Assembly (NCBI GenBank): GCA_016929095.1
Contig: JAFGJM010000054.1
Coordinates: 1-64,000 of the forward strand
Length of the DNA stretch: 64,000 nucleotides
Source of the DNA: Anaerolineales bacterium
Lineage (GTDB): Bacteria > Chloroflexota > Anaerolineae > Anaerolineales > UBA4823
Reading direction: 5' to 3'
Positions 1-9,620 of the stretch are shown in pieces. Under the pieces are notes generated by a model. The model did no database searches, was not told where the DNA came from, and saw only the letters and a program-made list of their open reading frames with translations. How positions within the stretch are numbered: the stretch's first letter is position 1; every line of letters starts with the position of its first letter. Made by a program: the position numbers and the translations under genes.

Positions 1-87
1 GTGGCCTTGGAGCAAGGGTCGAAGTTTGCTATTAGAGAAGGCGGTCTGACGGTTGGCGCCGGCGTGATCTCCAAGATATTGGATTAA
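1..87 (+). CDS. tuf: Elongation factor Tu, C-terminal end (partial)
   Basis: The window opens inside a reading frame of 29 codons ending in TAA. It encodes [20 protein letters not shown], the last beta-barrel strand of EF-Tu (family form RFAIREGGRTVGAGVV.KI). EF-Tu delivers aminoacyl-tRNA to the ribosome. The rpsJ start lies only 7 bases downstream, so tuf heads the S10 operon here, the usual str-S10 junction. The rest of the gene lies outside the window. Confidence 0.93.
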   Translation: MALEQGSKFAIREGGLTVGAGVISKILD

Positions 88-94
88 GAAAATG

Positions 95-403
95 ATGGCT
101 AAGCAAAAAATACGCATTCGACTAAAAGCATATGATCATCGCGTTTTGGATCAATCAGCCAAACGGATCGTTGAGACTGCTGAGCGCACTGGTGCAAGAG
201 TAATTGGTCCCGTACCCTTGCCAACTCGTATCGAAAGGTTTACAATACGACGCTCGACATTTATCGATAAAGATTCACACGAGCACTTTGAAATTCGTAC
301 CCACAACCGGTTGATCGATGTTCTTGATCCCGATTCGAAAACTATCGATATGCTGATGAGGCTGAACCTTCCAGCTGGCGTGGATATAGAAATCAAGATC
401 TAG
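95..403 (+). CDS. rpsJ: 30S ribosomal protein S10
   Basis: This is the small-subunit head protein S10, also known as the antitermination factor NusE. The frame contains the family motifs [15 protein letters not shown] near the N terminus, GPVPLPT and the loop [14 protein letters not shown]. Two adjacent ATGs occur at 92 and 95. The second gives [10 protein letters not shown] and 102 residues, the usual S10 length, so it is chosen. The upstream ribosome binding site is weak, which fits coupling to tuf. Confidence 0.98.
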   Translation: MAKQKIRIRLKAYDHRVLDQSAKRIVETAERTGARVIGPVPLPTRIERFTIRRSTFIDKDSHEHFEIRTHNRLIDVLDPDSKTIDMLMRLNLPAGVDIEIKI

Positions 404-644
404 CGAGTAGTAAGTTGTGAAACCGTGTCGTGTTAAAGACATGACACATGCTCACTTGAAATCATAAAAGCATTTATGCTGGCAATGCAAGAGCAACCTT
501 GTACGCGGACATAACCATTCGATCAGTTGCGCGGCAGATTGTCTTACTGTATTGCGAACAGGGATGATGCAACCAAGCCCTGGTTGACAGTCCCATGGGT
601 AAGTTTAGCTTGCCCAACTAATTTTGATAAAGGAGAAAATTGAG
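404..644 (+). promoter_or_regulatory. Folded rpsJ-rplC spacer, candidate r-protein leader
   Basis: This is the longest gene-free gap inside the S10-spc part of the cluster and it is rich in inverted repeats. GTGTCGTG (425-432) pairs with CATGACAC (440-447). GGGA (561-564) and AACC (571-574) pair with GGTT (582-585) and TCCC (591-594). GGGTAAG (597-603) pairs with CTTGCCC (609-615), directly before the rplC AGGAG at 631-635. S10 operons in other bacteria use L4-responsive leaders, so an autoregulatory leader is a reasonable inference, but none of the folds matches a family I know. No convincing promoter was seen. Confidence 0.4.
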
Positions 645-1277
645 ATGTTAAAAGGGCTGATCGGCAAGAAAGTCGGCATGACCCAGATTTTCGACGAAAC
701 CGGTTTGGCAATTCCGGTCACTATCATCGAAGCTGGGCCGTGTTATGTAACCCAGGTACGCTCCCCCGAAAAAGACGGGTACTCAGCAGTGCAATTGGGT
801 TTTGATGAGATCAAAGCCAAACGGTTAACCTCCGGACAATTAGGGCATCTTAAGCGCAATAATATGAACCCGTTGCGCTTTTTGCGTGAATTTCGCGAAA
901 AGAACCCTGATGTCAGTGAAGGGCAAAAACTCACCGTTGGAGAAGTGTTTTCTCTGGGTGAATATGTTGATGTTGTAGGGACCAGTAAAGGCAAAGGCTT
1001 CCAGGGCGGCGTGAAACGGTACCATTTTAGAGGTGGACCGAAAACCCATGGACAGTCCGACCGAAACCGTGCTCCCGGCTCGCGAGGTTCGGGTACAACC
1101 CCGGGTAGAGTTTTTAAAGGCGCTCGTGGTCCAGGTCATATGGGGATGGATCGGGTTACAGCTCAAAACTTAAAAGTTGAACTGGTGGATATCGAACGCA
1201 ATCTTCTTGGCGTGAGAGGTGCCGTGCCAGGCCCTAAAGGCGGCGTTGTGGTGATTAAAGGAGCGCGGAAGCAATAG
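645..1277 (+). CDS. rplC: 50S ribosomal protein L3
   Basis: L3 is an early-assembly large-subunit protein whose loop reaches the peptidyl transferase centre. The start [18 protein letters not shown] is typical. The central loop runs [11 protein letters not shown], then [17 protein letters not shown], and the C-terminal part has GARGPGHMG. The length is 210 residues, normal for the family. ATG 645 has AGGAG nine bases upstream; an in-frame TTG at 624 would add an untypical extension and was rejected. rplD follows after 42 bases. Confidence 0.98.
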   Translation: MLKGLIGKKVGMTQIFDETGLAIPVTIIEAGPCYVTQVRSPEKDGYSAVQLGFDEIKAKRLTSGQLGHLKRNNMNPLRFLREFREKNPDVSEGQKLTVGEVFSLGEYVDVVGTSKGKGFQGGVKRYHFRGGPKTHGQSDRNRAPGSRGSGTTPGRVFKGARGPGHMGMDRVTAQNLKVELVDIERNLLGVRGAVPGPKGGVVVIKGARKQ

Positions 1278-1319
1278 CCCGAAACATGCAGGCTATTCCC
1301 CAGAATGGAGTTATGAAAC

Positions 1320-1949
1320 ATGAATGTTGATGTTTTGAATATGGATGGGCAAAAAGTCCGCGAGATAGAGTTGCCGGGAGTCGTATTCGAAGCCCCCATC
1401 TCGGTTGACTTGATGCATCAAGCTTATGTACGTCAGATGGCAAATGCACGCCTTGGCACCCACAAGACAAAAGGTCGCAGCGAAGTGTCGGGCGGAGGCC
1501 GAAAACCATGGCGTCAAAAAGGAACGGGACGCGCCCGACAGGGTTCCATACGGTCCGCCCAATTTGTCGGCGGCGGTAAGGTACATACACCCAAACCACG
1601 CGATTATTCTCAAAAGATGCCGCAGAAAATGCGACAAGCCGCGTTACGGTCTGCACTTTCCAGTAAAGCCGCTGACAAGGATATTGTTGTCCTGGATGAA
1701 TTGGTTGTATCTGAACCGAAAACCCGGATTATGGCGCAAGCATTAGACCGATTAGTTGGCAAATCAAGCGCTCTCATTCTCATCCCGGAAAAAAGTGAAA
1801 ACACTGAAATGGTGATGAGGACAACCAACAATATACCTGATGCAAAAATCCTTGATGCAAATTATCTGAATATCCGTGATTTATTGGGATTTGATAAAGT
1901 GGTCATTCCCCTGAAGGCACTGGATGTTCTGGTGGCTTATTTAGGGTAG
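1320..1949 (+). CDS. rplD: 50S ribosomal protein L4
   Basis: L4 binds 23S rRNA and lines the exit tunnel; in some bacteria it also represses its own operon. The frame has the tunnel-loop hallmark GGGRKPWRQKGTGRARQGS at about residues 59-77, followed by GGGKVHTPKPRDYSQKMP. It has 209 residues. The start MNVDVLNMDGQKVREIELP is typical. The folded spacer before rplC makes autoregulation by L4 worth considering. Confidence 0.97.
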   Translation: MNVDVLNMDGQKVREIELPGVVFEAPISVDLMHQAYVRQMANARLGTHKTKGRSEVSGGGRKPWRQKGTGRARQGSIRSAQFVGGGKVHTPKPRDYSQKMPQKMRQAALRSALSSKAADKDIVVLDELVVSEPKTRIMAQALDRLVGKSSALILIPEKSENTEMVMRTTNNIPDAKILDANYLNIRDLLGFDKVVIPLKALDVLVAYLG

Positions 1950-1963
1950 ATCAGGAGATAGAA

Positions 1964-2266
1964 ATGACGACGATTTATGATGTGCTTCGCCGCCCGATAG
2001 TTACGGAAAAAACGAATTATATGAATAGCGATCTTCATCAATATGTTTTTGAGGTTACGAATGACTCAACCAAAGGGATGGTAAAAGACGCTGTAGAAAC
2101 GATTTTTAAAGTGAATGTCGTGCGTGTAAACATGATTGTTGTCCCTGCCAAGCGGACTCGCCGGGCACGCAGCCGGCAAGTGAAAATCCGCCGCAGCGGG
2201 TATAAAAAAGCTGTAGTCACCCTGGCTCCAGGTGATACCATAGCAATATTTGAAGGGGTGAAGTAA
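1964..2266 (+). CDS. rplW: 50S ribosomal protein L23
   Basis: L23 sits at the tunnel exit and docks trigger factor and SRP. The motif [15 protein letters not shown] near the start and the C-terminal block [13 protein letters not shown] identify it. It is 100 residues long. A GGAGATAG ribosome site precedes the ATG. The stop codon shares one base with the rplB start (TAATG), so translation is probably coupled. Confidence 0.97.
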   Translation: MTTIYDVLRRPIVTEKTNYMNSDLHQYVFEVTNDSTKGMVKDAVETIFKVNVVRVNMIVVPAKRTRRARSRQVKIRRSGYKKAVVTLAPGDTIAIFEGVK

Positions 2267-3102
2267 TGGCTGTAAAGAAATATAAACCCACCACCCCTGG
2301 TCAAAGGGGAATGACCGGTTACACATTCGATGAAATTACGAAAGTGAAACCTGAAAAATCATTGATCACTGCGGTTAAAAAACATGGCGGGCGAAATTGC
2401 TATGGGCGAGTGACAGTTCGCCATCGCGGCGGAGGAAGCCGAAAATATATCCGCATTGTTGATTATAAGCGTGAGAAACGAAATATCCCGGCTGTAGTCG
2501 CTGCCATTGAATATGATCCAAACCGCACAGCCCGATTAGCGCTCTTGAATTACGTGGATGGCGAAAAACGATACATAATCGCCCCCCTGGATTTAAAAGT
2601 AGGCGATACAGTGATCTCAGGTTCAAATTGTGAGATTCGCACCGGCAACAGCTTGCCTATATCCAATATCCCCGTTGGGACATTAGTTCATAATGTGGAA
2701 TTAAAAGTGGGGCGGGGAGGTCAATTAGTACGGGCAGCGGGCGGCGCAGCGCAATTGCTTGCAAAAGAAGGTGATTACGCACAATTACGCATGCCTTCCG
2801 GCGAAGTGCGCTTAATTTTACAAAACTGTTACGCGACGATTGGTCAGGTAGGCAACATCGACCACGGTAATATCAAACTTGGCAAAGCAGGACGCAAGCG
2901 TCATATGGGTATTCGTCCCACTGTGCGTGGCTCAGCCATGAGCCCGCGTGATCATCCCCATGGGGGTGGTGAAGGGCGCCAACCGATCGGTATGCCAAGT
3001 CCGAAAAGCCCGTGGGGTAAACCCACTTTGGGTGCAAAAACTCGTCGCAACAAAAAGACGGATCAATACATCGTCCGACGGCGTGGCAAGAAACGACGTT
3101 AA
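2266..3102 (+). CDS. rplB: 50S ribosomal protein L2
   Basis: L2 is required for subunit joining and peptidyl transferase activity. The frame shows [17 protein letters not shown] at the start and the highly conserved [14 protein letters not shown] block near residue 225, which contains the functionally important His. The C terminus is basic (RRRGKKRR). Its 278 residues are standard. It follows rplW with a one-base overlap. Confidence 0.99.
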   Translation: MAVKKYKPTTPGQRGMTGYTFDEITKVKPEKSLITAVKKHGGRNCYGRVTVRHRGGGSRKYIRIVDYKREKRNIPAVVAAIEYDPNRTARLALLNYVDGEKRYIIAPLDLKVGDTVISGSNCEIRTGNSLPISNIPVGTLVHNVELKVGRGGQLVRAAGGAAQLLAKEGDYAQLRMPSGEVRLILQNCYATIGQVGNIDHGNIKLGKAGRKRHMGIRPTVRGSAMSPRDHPHGGGEGRQPIGMPSPKSPWGKPTLGAKTRRNKKTDQYIVRRRGKKRR

Positions 3103-3161
3103 AATAATCGGATATCGATGTCAAAATGTAGTGAAGTTAGAAAATAGTTGGAGTAAGTACT

Positions 3162-3440
3162 ATGGGACGTTCGCTGAAAAAGGGACCATTTGTAGAACCG
3201 AAACTGATCAATAGGATCCATGCCATGAATGAGCGTGGAGAGAAAAAGGTGATTCGCACCTGGAGTCGCGCCAGTATGATTTTCCCTGAAATGGTGGGAC
3301 ATACCATTGCTGTTCATGACGGCAGACGGCATGTTCCAATATATATCACAGAGAATATGGTGGGTCACCGCCTGGGTGAATTTGCACCAACACGCACATT
3401 CCGAGGGCATCTTGCTGAAAAGAAAGTAAAGAAAGGCTAG
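3162..3440 (+). CDS. rpsS: 30S ribosomal protein S19
   Basis: S19 is a head protein that contacts S13 and the A-site tRNA region. [15 protein letters not shown], the [24 protein letters not shown] core and the [12 protein letters not shown] end are family signatures. It is 92 residues long. The gap to rplV is only 6 bases. Confidence 0.98.
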   Translation: MGRSLKKGPFVEPKLINRIHAMNERGEKKVIRTWSRASMIFPEMVGHTIAVHDGRRHVPIYITENMVGHRLGEFAPTRTFRGHLAEKKVKKG

Positions 3441-3446
3441 TAGGCG

Positions 3447-3788
3447 ATGGAAACAAATATTCAAGCCAATGCCCAATTTGTCCCGCAATCGGCACAAAAA
3501 GTACGCATGGTTGCAGACATGATTCGAGGCAAACACGTGATTGAAGCCCAAAACCTTTTAAAATTTACACCCAATAGTGCAGCCAGGCCGGTGTTGAAGG
3601 TGTTGAATTCGGCAATGGCCAATGCTGAAGAAAATTTTGGTGTAAGCCGCGATGATTTGTATATTTTCCGAATAATGGCGGATGAAGCGCCGACGCGTAA
3701 ATGGCGCAAGTTTGGTGCTCGCGGGCGATTTAAACCCTGGTTACGGCGTTCAAGCCACATCACCGTGATCCTTCGTGAGGTGGAGTAG
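3447..3788 (+). CDS. rplV: 50S ribosomal protein L22
   Basis: L22 lines the nascent peptide tunnel and is a macrolide-resistance hotspot in other bacteria. The frame has SAQKVRMVADMIRGK at residues 15-29 and the extended hairpin region APTRKWRKFGARGRF near residues 80-95, ending in HITVILREVE. It has 113 residues. Confidence 0.97.
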   Translation: METNIQANAQFVPQSAQKVRMVADMIRGKHVIEAQNLLKFTPNSAARPVLKVLNSAMANAEENFGVSRDDLYIFRIMADEAPTRKWRKFGARGRFKPWLRRSSHITVILREVE

Positions 3789-3802
3789 TCCAAGGAGATA
3801 TT

Positions 3803-4480
3803 ATGGGTCGTAAAGTACATCCAATTGGTTTTCGATTGAAAATAAACAAAACCTGGGAAGGGCGTTGGTTTGCCGAAGGCGGCGAATACGTCGACCAGTT
3901 ACACCAAGATTTTGCTGTCCGCAATCTGGTTAGAGAACAATCGCCCCGGGCGGGTGTTTCTCGAATTGAAATTGAGCGTTTTCCGGGTAAAGTAAAAGTT
4001 GTTGTGCATACAGCCAAACCCGGAATTTTAATCGGACGCAAAGGTGAAAACGTAAAGAAAATCCGCGCCGACCTGGAAACCCTGGTTGGTAAGAAAATTG
4101 ATCTGGAAATAAAAGAGATAAAAATGCCGGATCTGGACGCCTTGTTGGTGGCAAATAATATTGCCGAACAACTCGAACGGCGTATTTCATACCAGAGAGC
4201 TATGAAGCGAGCTATTCAACAATGTATTCGCCAGGGCGGGCAGGGAATTCGCTTAGAAGTCTCTGGTCGGTTAAGTGGTGCTGAAATGGCGCGTTCGGTG
4301 AACATGCGTGAAGGGCAGGTACCCCGCCAAACGCTGCGCGCCGATATTGATTATGCCAAAGCTGAAGCCTTGACCACTTATGGTCGAATTGGCGTCAAAG
4401 TTTGGATCTATAAAGGCGAAGTTATCCCTGAATTGGAAGAAGAAGTTGAAGCCACGTCGGGAGTTTATGTAAGTGAATAG
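3803..4480 (+). CDS. rpsC: 30S ribosomal protein S3
   Basis: S3 forms the mRNA entry channel. MGRKVHPIGFRLKI opens the protein. The KH RNA-binding loop ILIGRKGENVKKIRADLE lies near residues 75-92, and GRLSGAEMARS with DIDYAKAEALTTYGRIGVKVW marks the C-terminal domain. Length 225 is usual. AAGGAG lies 6-7 bases before the ATG. Confidence 0.98.
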   Translation: MGRKVHPIGFRLKINKTWEGRWFAEGGEYVDQLHQDFAVRNLVREQSPRAGVSRIEIERFPGKVKVVVHTAKPGILIGRKGENVKKIRADLETLVGKKIDLEIKEIKMPDLDALLVANNIAEQLERRISYQRAMKRAIQQCIRQGGQGIRLEVSGRLSGAEMARSVNMREGQVPRQTLRADIDYAKAEALTTYGRIGVKVWIYKGEVIPELEEEVEATSGVYVSE

Positions 4481-4521
4481 TGGTCCGAGGTCGGCGATCA
4501 CAATGAAGTGAGGTAAAACTT

Positions 4522-4953
4522 ATGTTGATGCCAAAGCGTGTTAAATGGCGCAAGCAAATGCGCGGAAGAATGAAAGGAAAAGCCTATCGCGGGGCAGAAG
4601 TTACCTTTGGCGATTTTGGGTTGAAAGCGATGGAACCAGGCTGGGTTACCGCCCGGCAATTAGAAGCGGCTCGCCGTGCTATCGTGCGCACGATGAAACG
4701 ACGCGGAAAAGTCTGGATACGTGTTTTTCCCGATAAACCGGTAACTCAAAAACCTGCTGAAACGCGTATGGGTAAAGGAAAAGGCAATGTAGAGTTCTGG
4801 GTTGCCGTAGTGAAGCCTGGCAGGATTATGTTCGAGATTGGCGGCGGCTTACCCGATGATGTTTGCATCGAAGCCTTGCGCCTTGCGCAATATAAATTTT
4901 CAATCAAGACAAAAATCATCAGTCGCGCTGAGGTATCAGGAGGCGAAGGATGA
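4522..4953 (+). CDS. rplP: 50S ribosomal protein L16
   Basis: L16 organises the A-site region of the large subunit. The frame reads [19 protein letters not shown], then [25 protein letters not shown], then [22 protein letters not shown], all strongly conserved. There are two in-frame ATGs (4522 and 4528); the first is kept because GAGGT lies about 8 bases upstream. Its end overlaps the rpmC start by 4 bases (ATGA). Confidence 0.98.
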   Translation: MLMPKRVKWRKQMRGRMKGKAYRGAEVTFGDFGLKAMEPGWVTARQLEAARRAIVRTMKRRGKVWIRVFPDKPVTQKPAETRMGKGKGNVEFWVAVVKPGRIMFEIGGGLPDDVCIEALRLAQYKFSIKTKIISRAEVSGGEG

Positions 4954-5162
4954 AAGCGTCACAAATTCGTGAATTAAGTGATACTGAAATTCAGTCGCGT
5001 TTAAACGATGCGCGTGAAGAATATATGAATTTACGTTTTCAAATGGCAACGGGTGGTCTTACCGATTTCACACGCTTACGCCAAACACGGCGTAACATTG
5101 CCCGGTTGATGACGATATTACGCGAGCGCGAAAATGCGGCTATTAGTGAAGGTGAAGCATGA
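4950..5162 (+). CDS. rpmC: 50S ribosomal protein L29
   Basis: L29 is a small helical hairpin protein at the tunnel exit. [18 protein letters not shown] at the start and [10 protein letters not shown]-like [11 protein letters not shown] with [15 protein letters not shown] at the end identify it. It has 70 residues. It overlaps rplP upstream and rpsQ downstream, each by 4 bases (ATGA), so it sits in a translationally coupled chain. Confidence 0.97.
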   Translation: MKASQIRELSDTEIQSRLNDAREEYMNLRFQMATGGLTDFTRLRQTRRNIARLMTILRERENAAISEGEA

Positions 5163-5446
5163 ACAAACGCCGTCGATTAACCGGAGTAGTAACCAGCGAT
5201 AAAATGGAAAAAACGGTCATAGTGGAAATTAACCGTACATATATCCATCGCTTATATAAAAAAGTAGTCAGCAGCCGAAAAAAGGTCATGGCTCATGATG
5301 ATTTGGATTGCCAGGTTGGGGACACGGTGCGGATTGTGGAGAGCAAGCCGATTTCACGAAATAAACGCTGGGTTGTGGAAGAAATCATTCGACATGATAT
5401 CCGCAGTGGTGCACCTGAAATATCCCAGGTGGAGAGCGAGCAATGA
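5159..5446 (+). CDS. rpsQ: 30S ribosomal protein S17
   Basis: S17 is a primary 16S rRNA-binding OB-fold protein. The family block [20 protein letters not shown] comes first, followed by the [25 protein letters not shown] region. The length is 95 residues. It is joined by ATGA overlaps to rpmC before it and rplN after it. Confidence 0.97.
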   Translation: MNKRRRLTGVVTSDKMEKTVIVEINRTYIHRLYKKVVSSRKKVMAHDDLDCQVGDTVRIVESKPISRNKRWVVEEIIRHDIRSGAPEISQVESEQ

Positions 5447-5814
5447 TCCAACAAGAAACTCGGTTGAAAGTTGCGGATAACACGGGCGCTCGTGAACTGC
5501 TGGTGATCCACGTCATGGGTGGGTCAACCCGCCGGTATGGGTATGTTGGCGATGTAGTGGTTGCAACTGTGAAATCAGCCACACCACAAGGCGCGGTTAA
5601 AAAGAGCGAAATCGTGCGGGCAGTGATCGTGCGCTGCGCTAAAGAATGGCGTCGTGATGATGGTTCGTATATTCGATTTGATGATAATGCAGCCGTTATT
5701 CTTGATCTTGATGGAAAGAATCCCAAAGGTACCCGCATTTTTGGCCCGGTAGCACGAGAACTTCGTGAAAAAGGATTCATGAAGATCGTATCGCTGGCTC
5801 CAGAAGTGCTATAG
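5443..5814 (+). CDS. rplN: 50S ribosomal protein L14
   Basis: L14 helps form intersubunit bridge B8. [33 protein letters not shown] and the C-terminal [25 protein letters not shown] segment are conserved. The length is 123 residues. It overlaps rpsQ by 4 bases. Confidence 0.98.
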   Translation: MIQQETRLKVADNTGARELLVIHVMGGSTRRYGYVGDVVVATVKSATPQGAVKKSEIVRAVIVRCAKEWRRDDGSYIRFDDNAAVILDLDGKNPKGTRIFGPVARELREKGFMKIVSLAPEVL

Positions 5815-5845
5815 GAATTATTAGACGATAACAGGAGCGAAAGCT

Positions 5846-6175
5846 GTGAAAGTAAAGATTCGTAAAGGTGATATTGTTGAAGTCATCAGTGGTCGTCTGG
5901 AAGACCGGGGTAAACGTGGAGAGGTTATCAAGGTCTTGCCGGATGATTCGAGGATTGTTGTGCAGGGTGTTAATATGCGTAAAAAGCATCAAAAACAGGT
6001 TCAAACTCAAGGTCGAACTTTATCGCCTGGAATTATTGAATTCGAAGGTTCGATGCACATTTCCAATGTGATGCTGGTTTGTCCAAAATGTAATGAAACT
6101 ACCCGAGTGAGCATCCAACGTGACGAAGGAGTATCTCATCGGATATGTAAACATTGCCAGGCGACAATAGATTAA
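5846..6175 (+). CDS. rplX: 50S ribosomal protein L24
   Basis: L24 initiates large-subunit assembly. The KOW motif [22 protein letters not shown] lies at residues 4-25. The C-terminal part carries two CxxC pairs (CPKC and CKHC), a likely zinc-binding pair seen in many L24 proteins. The GTG start at 5846 follows AGGAG. The length is 109 residues. Confidence 0.97.
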   Translation: MKVKIRKGDIVEVISGRLEDRGKRGEVIKVLPDDSRIVVQGVNMRKKHQKQVQTQGRTLSPGIIEFEGSMHISNVMLVCPKCNETTRVSIQRDEGVSHRICKHCQATID

Positions 6176-6194
6176 GCGGATTGGGAGCTGAAAA

Positions 6195-6743
6195 ATGAGT
6201 CATATTTTACAAGAACGATATAGAAATGAAATTGCTCCTGCCTTGATGAAGTCACTTAATTTAGACAACAAGATGCAAGTACCGCGTATTAATAAGGTCA
6301 TCGTAAACATCGGAGTGGGTGAAGCTCTGGATAACGCAAAAGCATTGGATGCTGCGGTGGAAGATCTAACGCAGATCACCGGACAAAAGCCGGTCATTAC
6401 CAAGGCGCGTAAAAGCATTGCTAATTTTAAACTTCGTGAAGGCCGGGCGATCGGTGTAAAAGTATCCTTGCGCGGCGAGCGGATGTGGTCTTTCCTGGAC
6501 CGGTTGGTGAATGTTGCCTTACCCCGAGTGAGAGATTTTCGCGGAGTAAGCCCGGATGCTTTTGACGGTCGTGGTAATTACACGCTTGGCTTACGTGAAC
6601 AGTTGGTATTTCCGGAGATCTCCTACGATAAAATTGACAAATTACGAGGCTTGGAGATCAGCATCGTGACAACAGCACGAACGGATGATGAAGGCAGACA
6701 ATTATTACGCCTGCTGGGAATGCCGTTCAAGAAGGAAGGATAG
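6195..6743 (+). CDS. rplE: 50S ribosomal protein L5
   Basis: L5 binds 5S rRNA in the central protuberance. The frame has [16 protein letters not shown], the [21 protein letters not shown] loop and the [19 protein letters not shown] segment. It has 182 residues. The rpsN gene begins 3 bases after its stop. Confidence 0.98.
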   Translation: MSHILQERYRNEIAPALMKSLNLDNKMQVPRINKVIVNIGVGEALDNAKALDAAVEDLTQITGQKPVITKARKSIANFKLREGRAIGVKVSLRGERMWSFLDRLVNVALPRVRDFRGVSPDAFDGRGNYTLGLREQLVFPEISYDKIDKLRGLEISIVTTARTDDEGRQLLRLLGMPFKKEG

Positions 6744-6746
6744 ACC

Positions 6747-6929
6747 ATGGCCAAGAAAAGTATGGTAATTAGAGAATCACGGCGAAAATATCCCACCCGG
6801 GTACGCAACCGATGTAAGGTTTGTGGGCGCCCGCGTGGTTATATACGCCGCTTCGGGTTGTGCCGGATTTGTTTTCGTGAATTGGCGCTCGAAGGAAAAA
6901 TCCCTGGCGTAGTGAAATCTTCCTGGTAG
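6747..6929 (+). CDS. rpsZ: 30S ribosomal protein S14, zinc (type Z) form
   Basis: S14 is a head assembly protein. This is the short 60-residue form with a zinc ribbon, shown by [21 protein letters not shown] (two CxxC pairs around residues 23-42). Zinc-free S14 proteins are longer and lack the cysteines. The position between rplE and rpsH is canonical. Confidence 0.97.
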   Translation: MAKKSMVIRESRRKYPTRVRNRCKVCGRPRGYIRRFGLCRICFRELALEGKIPGVVKSSW

Positions 6930-6947
6930 CTGGGTGGAGGTCTTAGA

Positions 6948-7361
6948 ATGAGTGTTACTGATCCTATTGCAGATATGTTGACTCGCATTCGAAATGCAGT
7001 GATCGCTGGTCATCCACTGGTCGCAATGCCGAGTTCAAAAATGAAAATTGCCATTGCCAAAATCCTAAAGGAAGAAGGCTATATAGCGGCGTACGAAGTG
7101 GCGGATGGAAAATCCGTAGATCAAAAAATTCTACGCGTTCGCTTGAAATATGTTGGTGAACGCCGAGAAAGAAAATCGGTGATTACCGGATTGCAGCGCA
7201 TAAGCCGACCGGGGCGTCGTGTTTATACTGGTAAAAAAGAAATCCCCTGGGTTCTATCGGGAATGGGCGTAGCAATACTTTCCACCCCTAAAGGGGTTAT
7301 GACCGGTCAACGCGCCCGCCAATTGGGGGTTGGCGGTGAAGTAATTTGTAAGATATGGTAA
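6948..7361 (+). CDS. rpsH: 30S ribosomal protein S8
   Basis: S8 binds the central domain of 16S rRNA and represses the spc operon in E. coli. [13 protein letters not shown] at the start, [16 protein letters not shown], and the end [22 protein letters not shown] are diagnostic. It has 137 residues. Confidence 0.98.
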   Translation: MSVTDPIADMLTRIRNAVIAGHPLVAMPSSKMKIAIAKILKEEGYIAAYEVADGKSVDQKILRVRLKYVGERRERKSVITGLQRISRPGRRVYTGKKEIPWVLSGMGVAILSTPKGVMTGQRARQLGVGGEVICKIW

Positions 7362-7420
7362 TCGAGTGATATCGAGATGAATAGATTGTTATCTCATATC
7401 AATTTTGAGGAGGTTGTACT

Positions 7421-7963
7421 GTGTCGAGGATAGGACGCATGCCAGTGGTAATACCCAAGGGCGTGGACGTGGAAATCAAAGGAACATACATCCGGGTTAA
7501 AGGTCCTAAAGGCGTTATGGAACGGACATTCCCGCAAAGTATGATCATCTCCAATAAAGATGGAGAAATTGTTGTCGAACGTCCATCAGATGAACGCACG
7601 CATCGATCGCTGCACGGGATGACGCGTGCCTTAATCAACAACATGGTTGTGGGTGTAAGCACCGGCTTTGAAAAAGTATTAGAGATAAACGGCGTGGGTT
7701 ATCGGGCAGATATGGATGGGAAAAACCTGGTTTTATATGTTGGTTATTCACACCCTGTTCCGATGACGCCCCCCGAAGGTATCTCGTTTGAAGTGGATGC
7801 GAAAGCGCGCCAAATTAAAGTATCGGGATTTGACAAGCAATTAGTTGGCCAGGTGGCAGCAGATATTCGAAAGGTACGCCCCCCCGAGCCTTATAAGGGC
7901 AAAGGGATAAAGTACCTTGAGGAGAGAATTCGCCGAAAAGCCGGGAAAGCTGGAAAGGTATAG
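7421..7963 (+). CDS. rplF: 50S ribosomal protein L6
   Basis: L6 lies near the factor-binding site of the large subunit. [38 protein letters not shown] and the C-terminal [20 protein letters not shown] are family motifs. The start is GTG, supported by GAGGAGGT eight bases upstream. The length is 180 residues. Confidence 0.98.
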   Translation: MSRIGRMPVVIPKGVDVEIKGTYIRVKGPKGVMERTFPQSMIISNKDGEIVVERPSDERTHRSLHGMTRALINNMVVGVSTGFEKVLEINGVGYRADMDGKNLVLYVGYSHPVPMTPPEGISFEVDAKARQIKVSGFDKQLVGQVAADIRKVRPPEPYKGKGIKYLEERIRRKAGKAGKV

Positions 7964-7970
7964 TAGAAAT

Positions 7971-8339
7971 ATGGGTAAAATTAAATCTCGATCAGAGGCA
8001 CGCCTACGCCGGCATGCTCGCGTTCGAAAGCAGGTTGCAGGTACACCCGAGCGGCCGCGTTTGAATGTGTTTCGCAGTACGGCGGAAATATACGCCCAGA
8101 TCATTGATGATGAGAATGGCAACACATTAACATCAGCTTCTACCATTGATGGAGAACTTCGCACAAAAGTTGCCGGGATGAAAAAAGCCGAACAGGCTCA
8201 TCTGGTTGGCAAAGCCATTGCCGAACGCGCCAAAGCCAAGGGCATAGAAAAAGTCGTTTTTGACCGGGGCGGTTATCGCTATATCGGTCGTGTCAAAGCG
8301 CTGGCAGATGGCGCACGCGAAGGCGGTCTTGTTTTTTAG
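7971..8339 (+). CDS. rplR: 50S ribosomal protein L18
   Basis: L18 binds 5S rRNA together with L5. The sequence has [19 protein letters not shown], then [14 protein letters not shown], and a C terminus with [23 protein letters not shown] longer frame opening at TTG 7917 would overlap rplF by 47 bases; ATG 7971, just after the rplF stop, gives 122 residues, the usual length. Confidence 0.97.
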   Translation: MGKIKSRSEARLRRHARVRKQVAGTPERPRLNVFRSTAEIYAQIIDDENGNTLTSASTIDGELRTKVAGMKKAEQAHLVGKAIAERAKAKGIEKVVFDRGGYRYIGRVKALADGAREGGLVF

Positions 8340-8374
8340 TAAGGTTAGATAATTTCTCCTTACGGGAGTGAATA

Positions 8375-8902
8375 ATGTCGGATTATATTGAATACGTAGA
8401 ACCAGAATTTGACGAGCGTGTGGTAGAGATTGCCAGAGTGGCTAAAGTGGTCAAAGGTGGACGGCGTTTCTCGTTTCGAGTAACGGTAGTAGCCGGAGAT
8501 AACAAAGGAAGTGTAGGCATTGGTATTGGCAAAGCGAATGCTGTTCCAGATGCTATGCGAAAGGCTTCTGAACGCGCCCGAAAAAATATGCAAAAAATCT
8601 TTCTCTTTGGGACAACCATCCCTCATGAGGTCATAGGCTCAATAGGCGGAGCAAGGGTATTGTTGAAACCCGCCTCACGCGGTACCGGTGTTATTGCCGG
8701 AGGCGGTGTGCGCGCCGTATTGGAATCGGCCGGGATTTCTGATATATTGACGAAATCATTGGGCAGCAGCAATCTTTTGAATGTGGTTTTCGCCACAATG
8801 AATGCGCTTGAGCAATTAAAATCGCCACAAGAAGAGGCTGCCCGACGAGGAAAATCCCCCAAAGATGTAACGCCTTTCTGGGAGCGAAAGAAAAATGGCT
8901 AA
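8375..8902 (+). CDS. rpsE: 30S ribosomal protein S5
   Basis: S5 acts in decoding fidelity and mRNA unwinding. The double-stranded-RNA-binding-like domain holds [19 protein letters not shown] and [16 protein letters not shown]; the C-terminal domain has [19 protein letters not shown] and KSLGSSN. It has 175 residues. Its last 8 bases overlap the rpmD start. Confidence 0.98.
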   Translation: MSDYIEYVEPEFDERVVEIARVAKVVKGGRRFSFRVTVVAGDNKGSVGIGIGKANAVPDAMRKASERARKNMQKIFLFGTTIPHEVIGSIGGARVLLKPASRGTGVIAGGGVRAVLESAGISDILTKSLGSSNLLNVVFATMNALEQLKSPQEEAARRGKSPKDVTPFWERKKNG

Positions 8903-9095
8903 GAAACAAAAGAATACCGAAAAAGTGTTGCGTATCACCCTGGTGCGCAGTCCGATTGGGTATCCTGTTCGCCAGAAAGCAACTGTGCGGGCTTTAGGAT
9001 TAAATCGCATAAATCAAACTGTGGAACAAATAGATTCACCAACATTGCGTGGGATGATTGCAAAAGTATCTCATTTGGTTGCAGTGGAAGAGTAG
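8895..9095 (+). CDS. rpmD: 50S ribosomal protein L30
   Basis: L30 is a small large-subunit protein. The core [29 protein letters not shown] and the end [14 protein letters not shown] match the family. It is 66 residues, slightly longer at the N terminus than the common 60. It overlaps rpsE by 8 bases. Confidence 0.96.
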   Translation: MAKKQKNTEKVLRITLVRSPIGYPVRQKATVRALGLNRINQTVEQIDSPTLRGMIAKVSHLVAVEE

Positions 9096-9103
9096 GTACT
9101 GAC

Positions 9104-9559
9104 ATGAAATTGCACGAATTAAAGCCGAATGAAGGCGCAAAAAAGAATAAAAAACGGGTAGGGCGAGGTATTTCTGCCGGGCAAGGTAAAACTGCAGGCA
9201 GAGGTACAAAAGGCCAAGGCGCTCGCGCAGGCGGCGGTACCAGACTCTATCATCAAGGTGGAAATCTGCCGTTTTTCCGGCGCTTACCCTTTATCCGTGG
9301 TAAAGGTTTTACGCCGATTAACCGAGTTGAATATAACGAGGTCAATCTCGATCAATTGGTATCTTTTCCAGCCGGAAGTGAAATCACACCTGATTCTTTA
9401 GCTGAAGCGCGGTTATTGCGTAAAGCCAATAATCCTGTGGTGATCCTTGGCAGAGGTGAAATCGATGTGGCGCTTAAAGTGAGGGTACATCGGATCACTA
9501 AAGGCGCCAAAGCTAAAATCGAGGCAGCCGGTGGCAGCGTATCGATTATTGAGGCATAG
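9104..9559 (+). CDS. rplO: 50S ribosomal protein L15
   Basis: L15 is a late-assembly large-subunit protein. The start MKLHELKPNEGAKKNKKRVG is followed by a long Gly-rich basic tail region (GRGTKGQGARAGGGTRLYHQ) that threads into rRNA, then a globular C-terminal domain ending GAKAKIEAAGGSVSIIEA. It has 151 residues. Confidence 0.97.
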   Translation: MKLHELKPNEGAKKNKKRVGRGISAGQGKTAGRGTKGQGARAGGGTRLYHQGGNLPFFRRLPFIRGKGFTPINRVEYNEVNLDQLVSFPAGSEITPDSLAEARLLRKANNPVVILGRGEIDVALKVRVHRITKGAKAKIEAAGGSVSIIEA

Positions 9560-9620
9560 GAACGATATCATAAAAGTTTGATATGAGCTATTATTTTCTT
9601 CTTGCAAAAGGAGCAGAGAA

